The notes beneath the pieces are model-generated. The model was not told the DNA's origin. It saw nothing but the letters and a program-made list of their open reading frames with translations, and ran no database searches. This document shows, piece by piece, positions 31,939 to 42,385 of a stretch of 64,000 nucleotides of DNA. The stretch lies in assembly GCF_900107115.1 (NCBI RefSeq), contig NZ_FNOS01000002.1, positions 124,001-188,000 on the forward strand, read 5' to 3'. The translations under genes and the position numbers were made by a program. Every line of letters starts with the position of its first letter. Within the stretch, counting starts at the first letter, position 1. Source of the DNA: Salimicrobium album (GTDB lineage: Bacteria > Bacillota > Bacilli > Bacillales > Halobacillaceae).

Positions 31939-32279
31939 TCGAAATAGCTGCACGTTATTTCGGTGTGTACGACCCAGAGAAGATCCTGTCGTGGACAAAG
32001 AGAGAGTTCGACGCTCTTATCAAAGGGTGGGAACAGGCGGATATAGACAAACGTGATTTTGAATCCTGGAGAGCAATGGCGCATCGATACGCTCAAAGTG
32101 CTAAGCATCCAAGACAAAAGAAAATATTTGATGCAGAAAGAATTCGCAATAACAACAAACACGGCTTTGCTAAAAGTGAAGAAGAAATTGAAGAAATGGC
32201 TCGTTTGAACAGATCGGCCAAAGGATTCGATCCTCGGAAACACTCCAAACTCTTTCAACAGAAAGGAGGGAGCACATGA
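31477..32279 (+). CDS. Tail assembly chaperone, -1 frameshift fusion (GT-like)
   Basis: A -1 slip on the six A at 31930-31935 moves ribosomes from the short chaperone frame into the frame that continues IIEIAARYFGVYDPEKILSW to TGA 32279, giving about 266 residues. The downstream frame has no plausible start of its own with a ribosome site, and its stop overlaps the tape-measure ATG, both typical of the G/GT arrangement. The fusion normally coats the tape-measure protein during tail assembly. Confidence 0.78.
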
Positions 32280-35200
32280 ATGAACGCTTAACGGCTATTG
32301 TCGGAGCGAAAATATCGGACTTTAAGCGTAAGATGTCGAGTGTAAAAAAGACGGCAGCAACATTCGCTAATAGTGACGCTACAAAACATGTCAAAGCGAA
32401 CACACAGGCATTTACAGCAAAGATGGGGCTTGCAAATACGCAAGTCGCCGCCTTTACCCGTAACGATGCTGAAAAGCGTATTACAGGCGACACGTCTGCA
32501 TTAGTACGCTCCGTAGCGCAAGCAAAAGCGGCGTTAGCGGCTTTGCCACGCAAGGTTATCATCGACATCCAAGTAAGCCGGAAACGATTCCAACGCTCAA
32601 TGGATGCGATTGCAGACATTTATCGAGACATTAACACCATAGGTGCAGAAATGTTCCAGGGTGGTCTTATGATGTCACTACCTATCGCCACAACGATGAT
32701 GAGCGGTTTAATCGCAGTCGTCGCAACAGCAGGCGTACAGATCGGCGTTATGGCTGGTGGATTGATGGGACTTGCAAGCTCATTAACGCTTGCCGGTGGT
32801 GGATTAGGATTAATGGCTGCTGCCGCTATACCGACAATCGACCGGGTCAAGCAGGCGAATGCAGCTATTGCCAACGGGGATAAGAAGCTGTCCGACTACT
32901 CTGCGCCAATGCAGTCAGCTATCACTGGATTAACCGGATTAAAAGATGCTTATCATGAAGTTAACAGGGCCATTCAGCCACACTTTTTACAGGCATCAGG
33001 GACAGCAATGGGAGTTTTAGCGAGTGTCCTTACCACAATCAAACCTGGTATCGAAGGAGTCGCCCGCGCTTTTCAAGGACTGATGACTGATTTAAAAAAG
33101 GTCATGAGCAACGGAAAAGACGTAAAGGAAACAATGTCATGGTTTAACGAACGCGCCGGTCAGGCAGTCTCCGCATGGGGTAAAATAGCCGGGTATGCGT
33201 TACGAGGGTTTCTGAACCTCATGAGAGCCTTTGATCCATTGGCACAAACGATGGAACAGGGATTGCTCGGCATGACGAAAAAGTTTTCTCAGTGGGCGGC
33301 GAACCTGTCCAAATCAGATAAATTTAAGACGTTTATCGACTACGTAAAAGAGAACGGCCCGAAGCTAATGTCAGTATTCGGCAGTATAACAAAAGGGATC
33401 GTTAATCTTTTTACAGCGTTTGCCCCATTGGCAGCAGAAATGATGACAGGGTTTCAAAAACTAACCGCACGATTTGAAGAATGGTCAGCATCACTCGGAC
33501 AGAATAAACAGTTTCAGAACTTTATTAATTATATAAAAGAAAACGGTCCGGGCATGATTGATCTCATCGGTAACTTGTGGGACATCTTCGTGCAACTGGC
33601 CAAAGGATTAGGGAAAGTCGGAGAGGTTATGCTGCCTCTTGCCAATAAATTCACGTCCTGGTTTGCCAGTTTGTTAGAAGGTAACTCCACAGTAAGAAAC
33701 ATGATGGGCGCAGCAGTCGCTCTTGGCGGTGCTTTTAAGTTACTGGCTCCTATCATATCGGGTCTTTGGGCGGTATTTGGTCCGGCCATATCAAAAATGT
33801 GGCAGGCGTTTCTGCCATTTAAGAAAAACCTGATGATCGGATTTAAGATGCTTGGACCTAAAATTGCCGGTTTTGCTTCAAAAGTAGGAGCAATGGCCAT
33901 GAAGGTCGGCGGTGCTTTTGTCAAAATCATCCCGAAAGTAGCAGGATTTGCCACAAAAATAGGTGGCGTAGTCATTAAAGTTATCGGCTTTCTTGCAAAA
34001 TTAGGCGGTAGGGCGGCTATCTTTGCAGCACGCATGGCGGCATCATGGATTATCGCTATGGGTCCGGTCGGCTGGGTGATAGCAATCGTTGCTACACTCG
34101 CAGCAGTGGTTATTATGAACTGGGATAAAATCGTCGCGTGGACGAAAAAAGCCTGGGGCATTGTGAGTGAATGGATTTCTACAAAATGGCAACAAATTTG
34201 GAGTAAAACGAAGGAAATTGCTTCAAAAATTGTCACAGCCGTAAGAGAAAAATTTCAGCAGGTGAAACAAGGCATACAGGACAAGCTTCAACAGGCGAAG
34301 GAGACGGCCCGGAATGCGATAGAAACCATGCGTACCGCAATCTCCAACAAGGTTGAGCAGATACGAACGGCAGTTTCCAATAAATTCCAGCAGGTAAAGC
34401 AAGCGATACAGGATAAGCTAAATTCAGCAAAACAAACTGTTCAAAATATTTGGAATAATATTAAGACGTTTCTATCTAATAAAGTAGAGCAGATCCGTTC
34501 GTCTGTCTCGAATAAGTTTCAATCTTTGAAGGACGCAATCCAGAGCAAACTTCAATCTGCGAAATCGACAGCACAGAATATTTTCAACTCGATCAAGTCA
34601 TTTTTATCAAACAAAGCAGAACAGATACGCTCGTCCATTTCTAATAAGTTTCAGCAAGCGAAACAAGCTATCTCCGATAAGCTGAGTCAGGCGAAATCGA
34701 AGGCTCAGAGCATTTTCAATTCCATAAAATCGTTTATCTCTAACAAAGTTGAGCAAATCCGCAACACGGTATCTCAGAAATTTCAAGCTTTGAAGCAGGC
34801 CATCTCTGACAAACTACAGCAAGCGAAGAATAAAGCAAAGAGTATTTTTGAGCGCATCCGTTCTCTCATATCGGATAAAGTTGAGCAGATCCGTTCTACC
34901 ATCTCCGAAAAATTTGAACAGGCGAAACAGGCCATTTCTGACAAAATAAACCAGGCGAAAACGGCAGCAGTTAATACTGTAAATCGTTTGAAAACCAGTT
35001 TAATCAATACTTTTGAGCGCATCCGTTCGGCTATCTCTGACAAAATAAAATCGGTGAAAGAGGCCATAAAGTCAGGACTAGAAGCAGCTCTGTCCTTTGT
35101 GAAGGGGATGGGCAGCAAATTCCTTTCGGCCGGCAAAGGACTTATAACGCAGATGGCTAAAGGAATAACGGGAGCTATTGGTAAAGTGACTGGAGCAGTA

Positions 35201-35587
35201 AAGGGAATCGCTCAAAAAGCACGTAACTTCTTGCCGTTCTCCCCTGCTAAAGAAGGACCGTTAAGCGATATCGACAAGCTTAATTTCGGTGGTCCGATCG
35301 CGAGTTCCATTTCCAAAGACGCCCCGAAAATTCAGCGTTCTCTCGGCAGCATGCTTGCATTACCAAAAACAGGCACACCTCAACTGGCAGGTATCAGTAC
35401 ACCGAGAGGGTCTGTCGGCACGATGGACCATGTCGTCCGTGATGATTCCAGTCGCACAGATAGCAACGATAGATACAGCAGACAACCAATCATCATTCAG
35501 AGCGTTCTCAATGGTCGTGAGGTAGCGAGAGAAACGTATGAAGATATAGACGAAATGATTACTCGTAAGAAAGAAAGGAGGGGGTGA
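32276..35587 (+). CDS. Tape measure protein
   Basis: A 1103-residue protein that sets tail length and helps DNA entry. Two Gly/Ala/Met-rich hydrophobic regions (about 125-190 and 575-620) could insert in membrane. Residues about 690-909 are five 44-residue repeats starting SNKVEQIR or SDKVEQIR. The end (FLPFSPAKEGPLSDIDKLNF) is the conserved C-terminal motif of this family. GGAGGGAGC precedes the ATG, which overlaps the frameshift frame's stop. At roughly 1.5 angstrom per residue, the tail would be near 165 nm, an estimate only. Confidence 0.94.
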   Translation: MNERLTAIVGAKISDFKRKMSSVKKTAATFANSDATKHVKANTQAFTAKMGLANTQVAAFTRNDAEKRITGDTSALVRSVAQAKAALAALPRKVIIDIQVSRKRFQRSMDAIADIYRDINTIGAEMFQGGLMMSLPIATTMMSGLIAVVATAGVQIGVMAGGLMGLASSLTLAGGGLGLMAAAAIPTIDRVKQANAAIANGDKKLSDYSAPMQSAITGLTGLKDAYHEVNRAIQPHFLQASGTAMGVLASVLTTIKPGIEGVARAFQGLMTDLKKVMSNGKDVKETMSWFNERAGQAVSAWGKIAGYALRGFLNLMRAFDPLAQTMEQGLLGMTKKFSQWAANLSKSDKFKTFIDYVKENGPKLMSVFGSITKGIVNLFTAFAPLAAEMMTGFQKLTARFEEWSASLGQNKQFQNFINYIKENGPGMIDLIGNLWDIFVQLAKGLGKVGEVMLPLANKFTSWFASLLEGNSTVRNMMGAAVALGGAFKLLAPIISGLWAVFGPAISKMWQAFLPFKKNLMIGFKMLGPKIAGFASKVGAMAMKVGGAFVKIIPKVAGFATKIGGVVIKVIGFLAKLGGRAAIFAARMAASWIIAMGPVGWVIAIVATLAAVVIMNWDKIVAWTKKAWGIVSEWISTKWQQIWSKTKEIASKIVTAVREKFQQVKQGIQDKLQQAKETARNAIETMRTAISNKVEQIRTAVSNKFQQVKQAIQDKLNSAKQTVQNIWNNIKTFLSNKVEQIRSSVSNKFQSLKDAIQSKLQSAKSTAQNIFNSIKSFLSNKAEQIRSSISNKFQQAKQAISDKLSQAKSKAQSIFNSIKSFISNKVEQIRNTVSQKFQALKQAISDKLQQAKNKAKSIFERIRSLISDKVEQIRSTISEKFEQAKQAISDKINQAKTAAVNTVNRLKTSLINTFERIRSAISDKIKSVKEAIKSGLEAALSFVKGMGSKFLSAGKGLITQMAKGITGAIGKVTGAVKGIAQKARNFLPFSPAKEGPLSDIDKLNFGGPIASSISKDAPKIQRSLGSMLALPKTGTPQLAGISTPRGSVGTMDHVVRDDSSRTDSNDRYSRQPIIIQSVLNGREVARETYEDIDEMITRKKERRG
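34343..35002 (+). repeat. Five 132-bp tandem repeats in the tape measure gene
   Basis: Units start at 34343, 34475, 34607, 34739 and 34871, each 132 bp (44 residues) with no gaps. Each begins S(N/D)K(V/A)EQIR and continues with KQAI(S/Q)DKL-like and NIFNSIKSF-like helices. 44 is four turns of an 11-residue helical period, so the segment can form one long amphipathic helix. Confidence 0.9.
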
Positions 35588-35588
35588 G

Positions 35589-37070
35589 ATGGACGAACTC
35601 CGTATGGTATTTAACGGCATGGATATAGTGGATAAACTCGGCACAACGGAAATCGGACAACCAAAACTGGTGATAGCTGATGTTGTGGGCCGGAGTGTTA
35701 CAACAGTAGAGAATGAAACGGTGGGAGTACCTGGAAAGGCAGGCTCTCACCTTTTGCGTGATGAACAACCTCACAGAGTGTTGGAAGTTCCGTTCATTCT
35801 GCGGGGAGAAACACACGAACAATTACGTGCAGACGTAGACAAACTGAGTGAGTTGCTTGTCACTCCACATGAAGTGAACATTTCTTTCAACGATGAGCCT
35901 TACACGTATTATGGCAAGCTGGAAGGAGAAGTGCCACTCACCGAGCATAGAACGACCGCAAAAGGCACACTTACGTTTATCTGTCCAGACCCCTATAAAT
36001 ACGGGACAGAGAAATCAGAAACGTTCAGCGACGGTCATGTGCTCACGAATGAAGGTACGGCCGAAACCTCTCCAGTATTCCGTGCCACCGCCAAACAATC
36101 CGCAACCTTCTTGGACATTGTAAAGGAGAACGGCGAATACATGCGAGTGGGCGACCCCGGAAGGTTAGATCAAATTCCTTACTCTCCATCTACCACGATA
36201 CTGACGGAAAGCGGGTCATCTGTTGTAGGGTGGACCGATGCCAGTTATGTAGACAATGGGTACGTCGGCGGTCAGATGGTCGGCACAGTGGATGGATTTC
36301 ACCCCCAGGCCTACGGATTAGCTCAGGAACCACACGGATGGCAAGGTCCGGCGAAAAAGCGCAGTCTACCGGAACCCGTCGGCGGCATCTTTTTTGAAGC
36401 AAACGTTGACCTAAAGAATCTCGGCAATAGCAACGAAACAGGCATGATTGAGGTTTACTTTTTAGATGCCAATAACAATACAGTGGCTAAAGTCGGCATC
36501 GAGGATGTATGGCGTGGCGCTAACCGCGTGCAGGGTAAGATGCAACTCGGACCGGATAATTCAGACAGATACGCTGACTACCACACGTTTGATACAGCGT
36601 GGAATAACTTCCAGGGGAAAATCGGCTTTTACCGGTATATGGCAGACGAGGGACATTATCTCATGCTCCCATACTTTGCTTATATCGAGGATGACGGCAC
36701 ATTCCGTTATGTCTCCGAGCGTCGAAGATTCATTGACTTTGCCGACAAATACACGGCAGACATCACGCAAATACAAGTTGCTATGAGAGCATGGCCAGTG
36801 ATTGGTGCATCGGAAATGTATATACGGGGCATTGTCGTGAAAAAACGTAATGAACAACCGGGAGGTATACCGTACATCGTTGAGCCTGGAGATGAAATCG
36901 AAGTGGACCACCAAAAAGCGGTCATCCGCATTAACGGAGAAGAGCGTAACGACTTAAAATACGACTTTGGCAGCGACTATTTTGATCTAGACTTTGGTAT
37001 TAATAAGATCTACACCTTTCCAAAAGGTGCATATGACACAGAGGTTATATGGCGCGACGCTTATAAATAA
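35589..37070 (+). CDS. Distal tail protein (Dit), extended form
   Basis: A 493-residue siphovirus Dit: the first 160 residues are the hub domain (VVGRSVTTVENETVGVPG, HRVLEVPFILRGE, GTLTFICPDPYKYG). Residues about 165-420 are an inserted beta-rich part with carbohydrate-binding character (GIFFEANVDLKNLGNSNETG), and the C-terminal galectin-like part resumes near VEPGDEIEVDHQKAVIRING. Dit of this length is an evolved form that may bind the cell surface itself. Confidence 0.88.
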   Translation: MDELRMVFNGMDIVDKLGTTEIGQPKLVIADVVGRSVTTVENETVGVPGKAGSHLLRDEQPHRVLEVPFILRGETHEQLRADVDKLSELLVTPHEVNISFNDEPYTYYGKLEGEVPLTEHRTTAKGTLTFICPDPYKYGTEKSETFSDGHVLTNEGTAETSPVFRATAKQSATFLDIVKENGEYMRVGDPGRLDQIPYSPSTTILTESGSSVVGWTDASYVDNGYVGGQMVGTVDGFHPQAYGLAQEPHGWQGPAKKRSLPEPVGGIFFEANVDLKNLGNSNETGMIEVYFLDANNNTVAKVGIEDVWRGANRVQGKMQLGPDNSDRYADYHTFDTAWNNFQGKIGFYRYMADEGHYLMLPYFAYIEDDGTFRYVSERRRFIDFADKYTADITQIQVAMRAWPVIGASEMYIRGIVVKKRNEQPGGIPYIVEPGDEIEVDHQKAVIRINGEERNDLKYDFGSDYFDLDFGINKIYTFPKGAYDTEVIWRDAYK

Positions 37071-37088
37071 GAGAAAGGAGGTCACGCT

Positions 37089-40000
37089 ATGTTTATTGGT
37101 CAAACGCCGGACACCAACGTACTAAATCAGCGCAAAAAACAACCGGCGCTTATCCATATACTCGACTCACAAACGGACGAAACAACTGCAGTTATCGGCA
37201 AAGATCAACCGTATTGGGAGGATAAGCATAAAATTGCGCTGAAGAAAAACGTGGAGACATTTGATTTTCACACAATTTTCAACGGTGTGAAAAATGAGCA
37301 TATTAAAACAGGCGCACGTGCTACCATCCCGGATGGTAATGGGTATTACCGCGAAATGATTATTGACGAAACTATTTTGACCCGTGATGCACTGGAAGTG
37401 TACAGCACCGGTTCTCACAATGAACTAAAAAAGGCCAAGCCGATATATCCAGAAACGTACACTGGAGCGACGATCGATACTATCCTGGATGAGGTACTCC
37501 TTAACACCGGATGGCAGCGAGGTATCACGGATTACTCCGGCACGCACAAAATTAAATGGGATGATTACCGCAGTCCTTTTGATGCTCTGCAATTGCTCCC
37601 GACGATATTTGATGTGGAATTACGCTTTCGTGTGGAACAGGATAGCGGCAAACTTTATCGCTTTGTCGATGCTGTACGCAAGCGCGGCAAGGACAGCGGA
37701 AAAGAAATTGTTTCCGGCAAAGACTTACTCAACGTCAAACGCCGTGACCACATCAAAGACCAGGTAACAGCGTTACTCGGGATAGGGCCGGAAAAAGAAG
37801 ATGGCACACGGTTAGTGGTCGAAGTGACCGACGGGGACGCTCTGCAATCGTGGGGGCGTAATGGCCGCCACAAGTGGCAAGTGTACGAACCGGACTCTGA
37901 TAGAGAGGACATGACTCTTGATGAACTGGAACGATATACACGGACCGAGTTAGATAAACGAAAAGCCGCCGCCGTAGAGTACGAAGGCAAAGCGATAGAT
38001 ATAGCGCAGGCTTTCGGACGGTCGCATGAAGGTATCCATATCGGCTATACATCCCGCATCAAAGCCACAGAGTTTAACCCTCCGATTTATTTAGATTCGC
38101 GCATTATCGAAGTGGAACGGTCTATTGCGGATGATTCGCAGAAAACATTTGTACTCGGGGAGTTTATTGAACACACTGAAGAAGACATCAACAAGCTACG
38201 CAAGCAATTACTCGGCAAAATCGCCGGCAAAACGTCCATCGTTTATCAGACGACCCCTCCTGAAGACACCACCGTTACCTGGGGAGACACGTCCGAGGGA
38301 GGAGGCTTCAAGCGCTACGCCGCAGACGTAGGCATGTGGCTCCCGCAAGCCGATGTAACGAGCGAGAACACTGCCAAAGATACAGCTAATGTAGCTGGCA
38401 GGCCGTCCGAAACCATCGAGGATAAGCAAGGAGCGCAAGAGAAGGCATCGAAAGCACTAGAAGACGCAAAAGTTGATGCCCAAACGAAAGCGAATGCAGC
38501 ACAAACGGCTGCGGAAGAATACGCTCTGGCAAAAGCTGACCTAGCAGAGACACAAGCGAAAGCTCATGCCGATGGAAAAATAACTGCTGAGGAACAAGCT
38601 CGTATTGCTGCAGATACAGAAAAATTGAATCAAGCAAAAACACACGCTGATCAAGCAGCATCAAATGCAGAAACAGCAGCGAAAGACTACGCGGATGCCC
38701 GCCTTACAAACTACGTAACGGCAACATTGTACGACTCGGAAATGAGCGACTTACAGGCGCAGATAGATAATCAAGTACAGTCGCACTTCTATAGTTATGA
38801 ACCAACCTTAACCAACGTACCTGCAAGCGACTGGACGACGATCGCCGAGAAGGACAAGCACGTAGGCGATTTGTTTTTCGATACGGATAAAGGTCACTCC
38901 TACCGTTTTGCTAAACAAAGTGGAAACTACCGGTGGGTGCAGGTACGTGATGAAGGTATTGCGAAAGCCCTGGAAGATGCTTCTCAAGCGCAAGATACGG
39001 CAGATAATAAACGTCGGGTGTTTGTCGCGCAGCCTACGACTCCTTACGATAAAGGTGACTTGTGGAACGACAACAAAAAGATTAAGCAGTCTACCGTTAC
39101 CAAAACGGATAGTGCAACGTTTAGTAAATCCGATTGGGAACTCATCGGAGACGTCACCGGAGAGAACACGGCAAAAGATACGCAATATGTGAACGGACGA
39201 CCCGCAAAAACGATTGAGGACGTTACCGGAGCGCAAATAAAAGCCGATACGGCTGAACAGGCGTCAAAAAAGTATGCGGAAGGTAAGGCTAATTTAGCAG
39301 AAACGCAGGCGAAAGCATACGCGGACGGGAAGATAACCGACGAAGAACAGGCACGTATTGATGCAGATAAAAAGGCACTTAAGGAAGCAGAAAAACGAAT
39401 TGACAACAGCGTCGCAAATGTCGATTCTCATGTAAAACTGAACGGAGACGGATATGTCGAGTTTTCAGAGTTCACGCTCAATAAAGACGCATCAAGCTTA
39501 CAAATGAAGGTGCAGGTTACGGATTTAAGTGCCGGAAGGACATTATTCAAACACAATTCTCACTCTTATCGATGGATTGGATTAATGACAGAAGGAACAA
39601 TCCGTGCGGAAACGGGAGATAATCTTGAATATTTCAATGCAAATACAAACGTCGAAGTGAACCGGGTCGTTACCTTAACCGTTACCTTCGATAAAGGGAC
39701 GTATAAGTGGTACCAAGACGGCGAATTAATTTCGTCTCACGAAGTTCTAAACGATACACCTCTGTTATACTTCGGTCGAATTATGGAAAATGCTTCTTAT
39801 CCGGATGGTTTCGTCGGTAAGGTTTACGAAATTAAACGCTGGGATCGTCCATTATCCAAAGACGAAATATTTTACAACAACGCCGCCGGGCTTGTGAACC
39901 ACTGGAGTTTTGACGAAGGTACGGGCGACGTCGTAAAGGATAATGTTGGAGGAAATGATGGAACAATAGTTAACGGATCATGGGGCGGTAATTTTGTTAA

Positions 40001-42374
40001 ATCAACAGAAATCGTTAAAGACTATGCAGATGCGGCAGCGAGTCAAGCGGAGAAAAACGCAAAAGATTACTCTGTGTCCGAAACGGTTTACAACAACAAA
40101 ATGCAGGATGTTGCGACTGATTTAACTGCGAAAGCCGAGATTACCTACGTAGACGGTCAACTAGTATCAAAAGCGAATAAAAACGAGACGTACACGATTA
40201 GTGAAACGGACAATCTCTTGCTTAACAAAGTGTCGGTTACAAAGTTTAATACGGACATGGACGGTGTGGTGCAGAACTTAAACGCAAATAGCACGCTTTT
40301 AGCACAAAATCAGGAAGCTATTGCTCTAAAAGCGGATGACTCCAGGGTTGACTCCATTGCCGGATCAGTCTCTGACAATTCCGCGCAGTTGTCCGTACAA
40401 TCCGAGGAAATATCCACCAAAGTAGAGAGTTCGACGTACTCAAAAGACCGTGTTGCTTCCGGTTTAGACAACGAGGACAGTAAAGGGACGGTCATCCCTG
40501 CCACGCAACAAGGCACATGGTATCGGATAGCGAAAAATCCAGGGAATAGAGCTTGGGCGCGTTTTATTATCCGAGACACAACGAGTGGGCAGCACGGAAC
40601 GGCGCAATTCACGGCAGGTACGATGTATAACAAAGAAAGCAGTCAGGATTTTACGCTTCTTTCCTTAACAAAGTATGGCTCTTTCCCTTTTAACAAAGCA
40701 CGGATAGTTACCGGGGGGACCTATGACGATCAATTCTTGGATGTTTTCTTTTGGGAGGATCGCGATTCATCTGTGCAATTTTGGATTAAGGAGAACATTC
40801 AAGAGTCTGGGTGGCAAGCTATCGACTGGGAGTCAGTAGGTGCTATCTCAACCGGACAAACCGAAACGATTTACGACTTAACTCTAGAAGATTCCATCGG
40901 ACGTAGAGTAGGCTCTGCCGAGTCCTCGATCACGCAGCAAGCTGATGAAATAGATCGACGTGTACGCAAGGACGACGTTATCTCTGTCATTAACCAAACA
41001 CCGGAACTCGTAAGGATTAGCGCTAACAAGCTAAATCTGGAAGGGTACGCTAAGTTTACCGACTTATCAACCGAAGGACAAACAACCATACACGGCGGAA
41101 ACCTCATCACAAGCTCGATGAAATGGGATGTCGGCCGTGGGGGAACAATGATGCTCGGTGGTCTCAATAACGGAAATGGTGTGTTTATCGTACAGGATGA
41201 TGAAGGGGAGAATGTCGTAGAATTAGATGCAGCTGACAAAGGGTTTCAAGAGGTGCGCATTGGTAATGTTTTATCGTCTTCCGTGGTTAAGACGAACTTT
41301 GACGACTACACCATAAAAATTGAACCCTCAAGAGGAGACTTGTGGCAAGATGCTATCAATGAGATCCCGAAGTATAACGAAGGTAACGTTACGGTTCAAA
41401 TTGTAGGGAGTAGCGGGAACACTTCAGAAAACGTGCTTGTCACCGGATTTATCGGTGGCGGGAGTATCACCTTTGACATACAGACCTCGCGCCCGAAAAT
41501 TGACGGAACCTTTAAAGTGACCAGGAATACTAACCGTATCTATGTGAGCGGGTTTGATGTTAACGGTACAGAGTCGCCAAGTGTCGTCACCAACGCTTCT
41601 CCCGGAAGTCAGGTAGACAATGTGACTGTTTACGGTAACGGTCAGAGTTTAGCGTTCGAAAATCAAAATGGGTCTGTCGTATTCAGTAACTTACAAGCCT
41701 ATGATGTAGACCGGTGCATACGGTCATCGTATGCTTCTCACTTAACTGTCATTGCATGTAAAGGTTTTGGCAGCACCACAGGTATTGAAGCACGGTTCGG
41801 GGGCATTATCACTGGATATGGCACGGCACCGGATAGCAGCTCTTACCCTACCTTTGAAGGCCAGGGAGGAAAGATACTTTCTAACTTCTCTCATGATGCC
41901 GGAAGCGCGACAATCCCGGCTCCTCCGGAAAAAACAAAACGCTTCAAAGCAGTCAATGCTGCTGGCTGGCGACCTCAAGGTGGTTGGGTGAAAAACCAAC
42001 CATTGCAAGGAGAGTGGGCTGGTTATGGATCCTACAAAGGCTTATGGATTTTTGAGGGTCTCGGAGCGGAACTACGTGGCAAAACAATTAAACGTATGCG
42101 AATCAAAGTCAAACGGGAAGCCCGTGGCGGTAAATCAGCCGACGTTACCATCCGTTTTCGCACGCATAACTATACGTCCATCCCTGGAGGCGAACCAACC
42201 TTAGGAAGTGCAGTGGAACTTGGACACTTTAAGTGGGAAGAAGATCGATGGGAAGGCATTCGTTCCAGTTTGTTCCCTGCATTTGAGAATGGGAACGCTG
42301 AAGGGATCGGCATTTACGGAGGTGGTTATGCCTACATGAGTGCTGGCGCTGTTTTGGAGGTGACGTATCAATAA
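37089..42374 (+). CDS. Large tail-associated protein / receptor-binding tail spike
   Basis: A 1761-residue protein. Residues 1 to about 380 are a prophage-tail (Tal/PblB-like) hub domain (HIKTGARATIPDGNGYYREM, LLPTIFDVELRFRVEQDSGK). Two related Ala/Lys/Glu-rich coiled modules follow (about 424-540 and 689-780), flanking a small beta domain. A LamG-like jelly-roll lies at about 784-971 (GDGYVEFSEFTLNKD; VNHWSFDEGTGDVV). A probable beta-helix is at about 1400-1590, then a C-terminal beta domain. It should bind the host wall polymer and perhaps cut it; no clear peptidase motif was found. Confidence 0.85.
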   Translation: MFIGQTPDTNVLNQRKKQPALIHILDSQTDETTAVIGKDQPYWEDKHKIALKKNVETFDFHTIFNGVKNEHIKTGARATIPDGNGYYREMIIDETILTRDALEVYSTGSHNELKKAKPIYPETYTGATIDTILDEVLLNTGWQRGITDYSGTHKIKWDDYRSPFDALQLLPTIFDVELRFRVEQDSGKLYRFVDAVRKRGKDSGKEIVSGKDLLNVKRRDHIKDQVTALLGIGPEKEDGTRLVVEVTDGDALQSWGRNGRHKWQVYEPDSDREDMTLDELERYTRTELDKRKAAAVEYEGKAIDIAQAFGRSHEGIHIGYTSRIKATEFNPPIYLDSRIIEVERSIADDSQKTFVLGEFIEHTEEDINKLRKQLLGKIAGKTSIVYQTTPPEDTTVTWGDTSEGGGFKRYAADVGMWLPQADVTSENTAKDTANVAGRPSETIEDKQGAQEKASKALEDAKVDAQTKANAAQTAAEEYALAKADLAETQAKAHADGKITAEEQARIAADTEKLNQAKTHADQAASNAETAAKDYADARLTNYVTATLYDSEMSDLQAQIDNQVQSHFYSYEPTLTNVPASDWTTIAEKDKHVGDLFFDTDKGHSYRFAKQSGNYRWVQVRDEGIAKALEDASQAQDTADNKRRVFVAQPTTPYDKGDLWNDNKKIKQSTVTKTDSATFSKSDWELIGDVTGENTAKDTQYVNGRPAKTIEDVTGAQIKADTAEQASKKYAEGKANLAETQAKAYADGKITDEEQARIDADKKALKEAEKRIDNSVANVDSHVKLNGDGYVEFSEFTLNKDASSLQMKVQVTDLSAGRTLFKHNSHSYRWIGLMTEGTIRAETGDNLEYFNANTNVEVNRVVTLTVTFDKGTYKWYQDGELISSHEVLNDTPLLYFGRIMENASYPDGFVGKVYEIKRWDRPLSKDEIFYNNAAGLVNHWSFDEGTGDVVKDNVGGNDGTIVNGSWGGNFVKSTEIVKDYADAAASQAEKNAKDYSVSETVYNNKMQDVATDLTAKAEITYVDGQLVSKANKNETYTISETDNLLLNKVSVTKFNTDMDGVVQNLNANSTLLAQNQEAIALKADDSRVDSIAGSVSDNSAQLSVQSEEISTKVESSTYSKDRVASGLDNEDSKGTVIPATQQGTWYRIAKNPGNRAWARFIIRDTTSGQHGTAQFTAGTMYNKESSQDFTLLSLTKYGSFPFNKARIVTGGTYDDQFLDVFFWEDRDSSVQFWIKENIQESGWQAIDWESVGAISTGQTETIYDLTLEDSIGRRVGSAESSITQQADEIDRRVRKDDVISVINQTPELVRISANKLNLEGYAKFTDLSTEGQTTIHGGNLITSSMKWDVGRGGTMMLGGLNNGNGVFIVQDDEGENVVELDAADKGFQEVRIGNVLSSSVVKTNFDDYTIKIEPSRGDLWQDAINEIPKYNEGNVTVQIVGSSGNTSENVLVTGFIGGGSITFDIQTSRPKIDGTFKVTRNTNRIYVSGFDVNGTESPSVVTNASPGSQVDNVTVYGNGQSLAFENQNGSVVFSNLQAYDVDRCIRSSYASHLTVIACKGFGSTTGIEARFGGIITGYGTAPDSSSYPTFEGQGGKILSNFSHDAGSATIPAPPEKTKRFKAVNAAGWRPQGGWVKNQPLQGEWAGYGSYKGLWIFEGLGAELRGKTIKRMRIKVKREARGGKSADVTIRFRTHNYTSIPGGEPTLGSAVELGHFKWEEDRWEGIRSSLFPAFENGNAEGIGIYGGGYAYMSAGAVLEVTYQ

Positions 42375-42385
42375 AGGAGGGTGTT

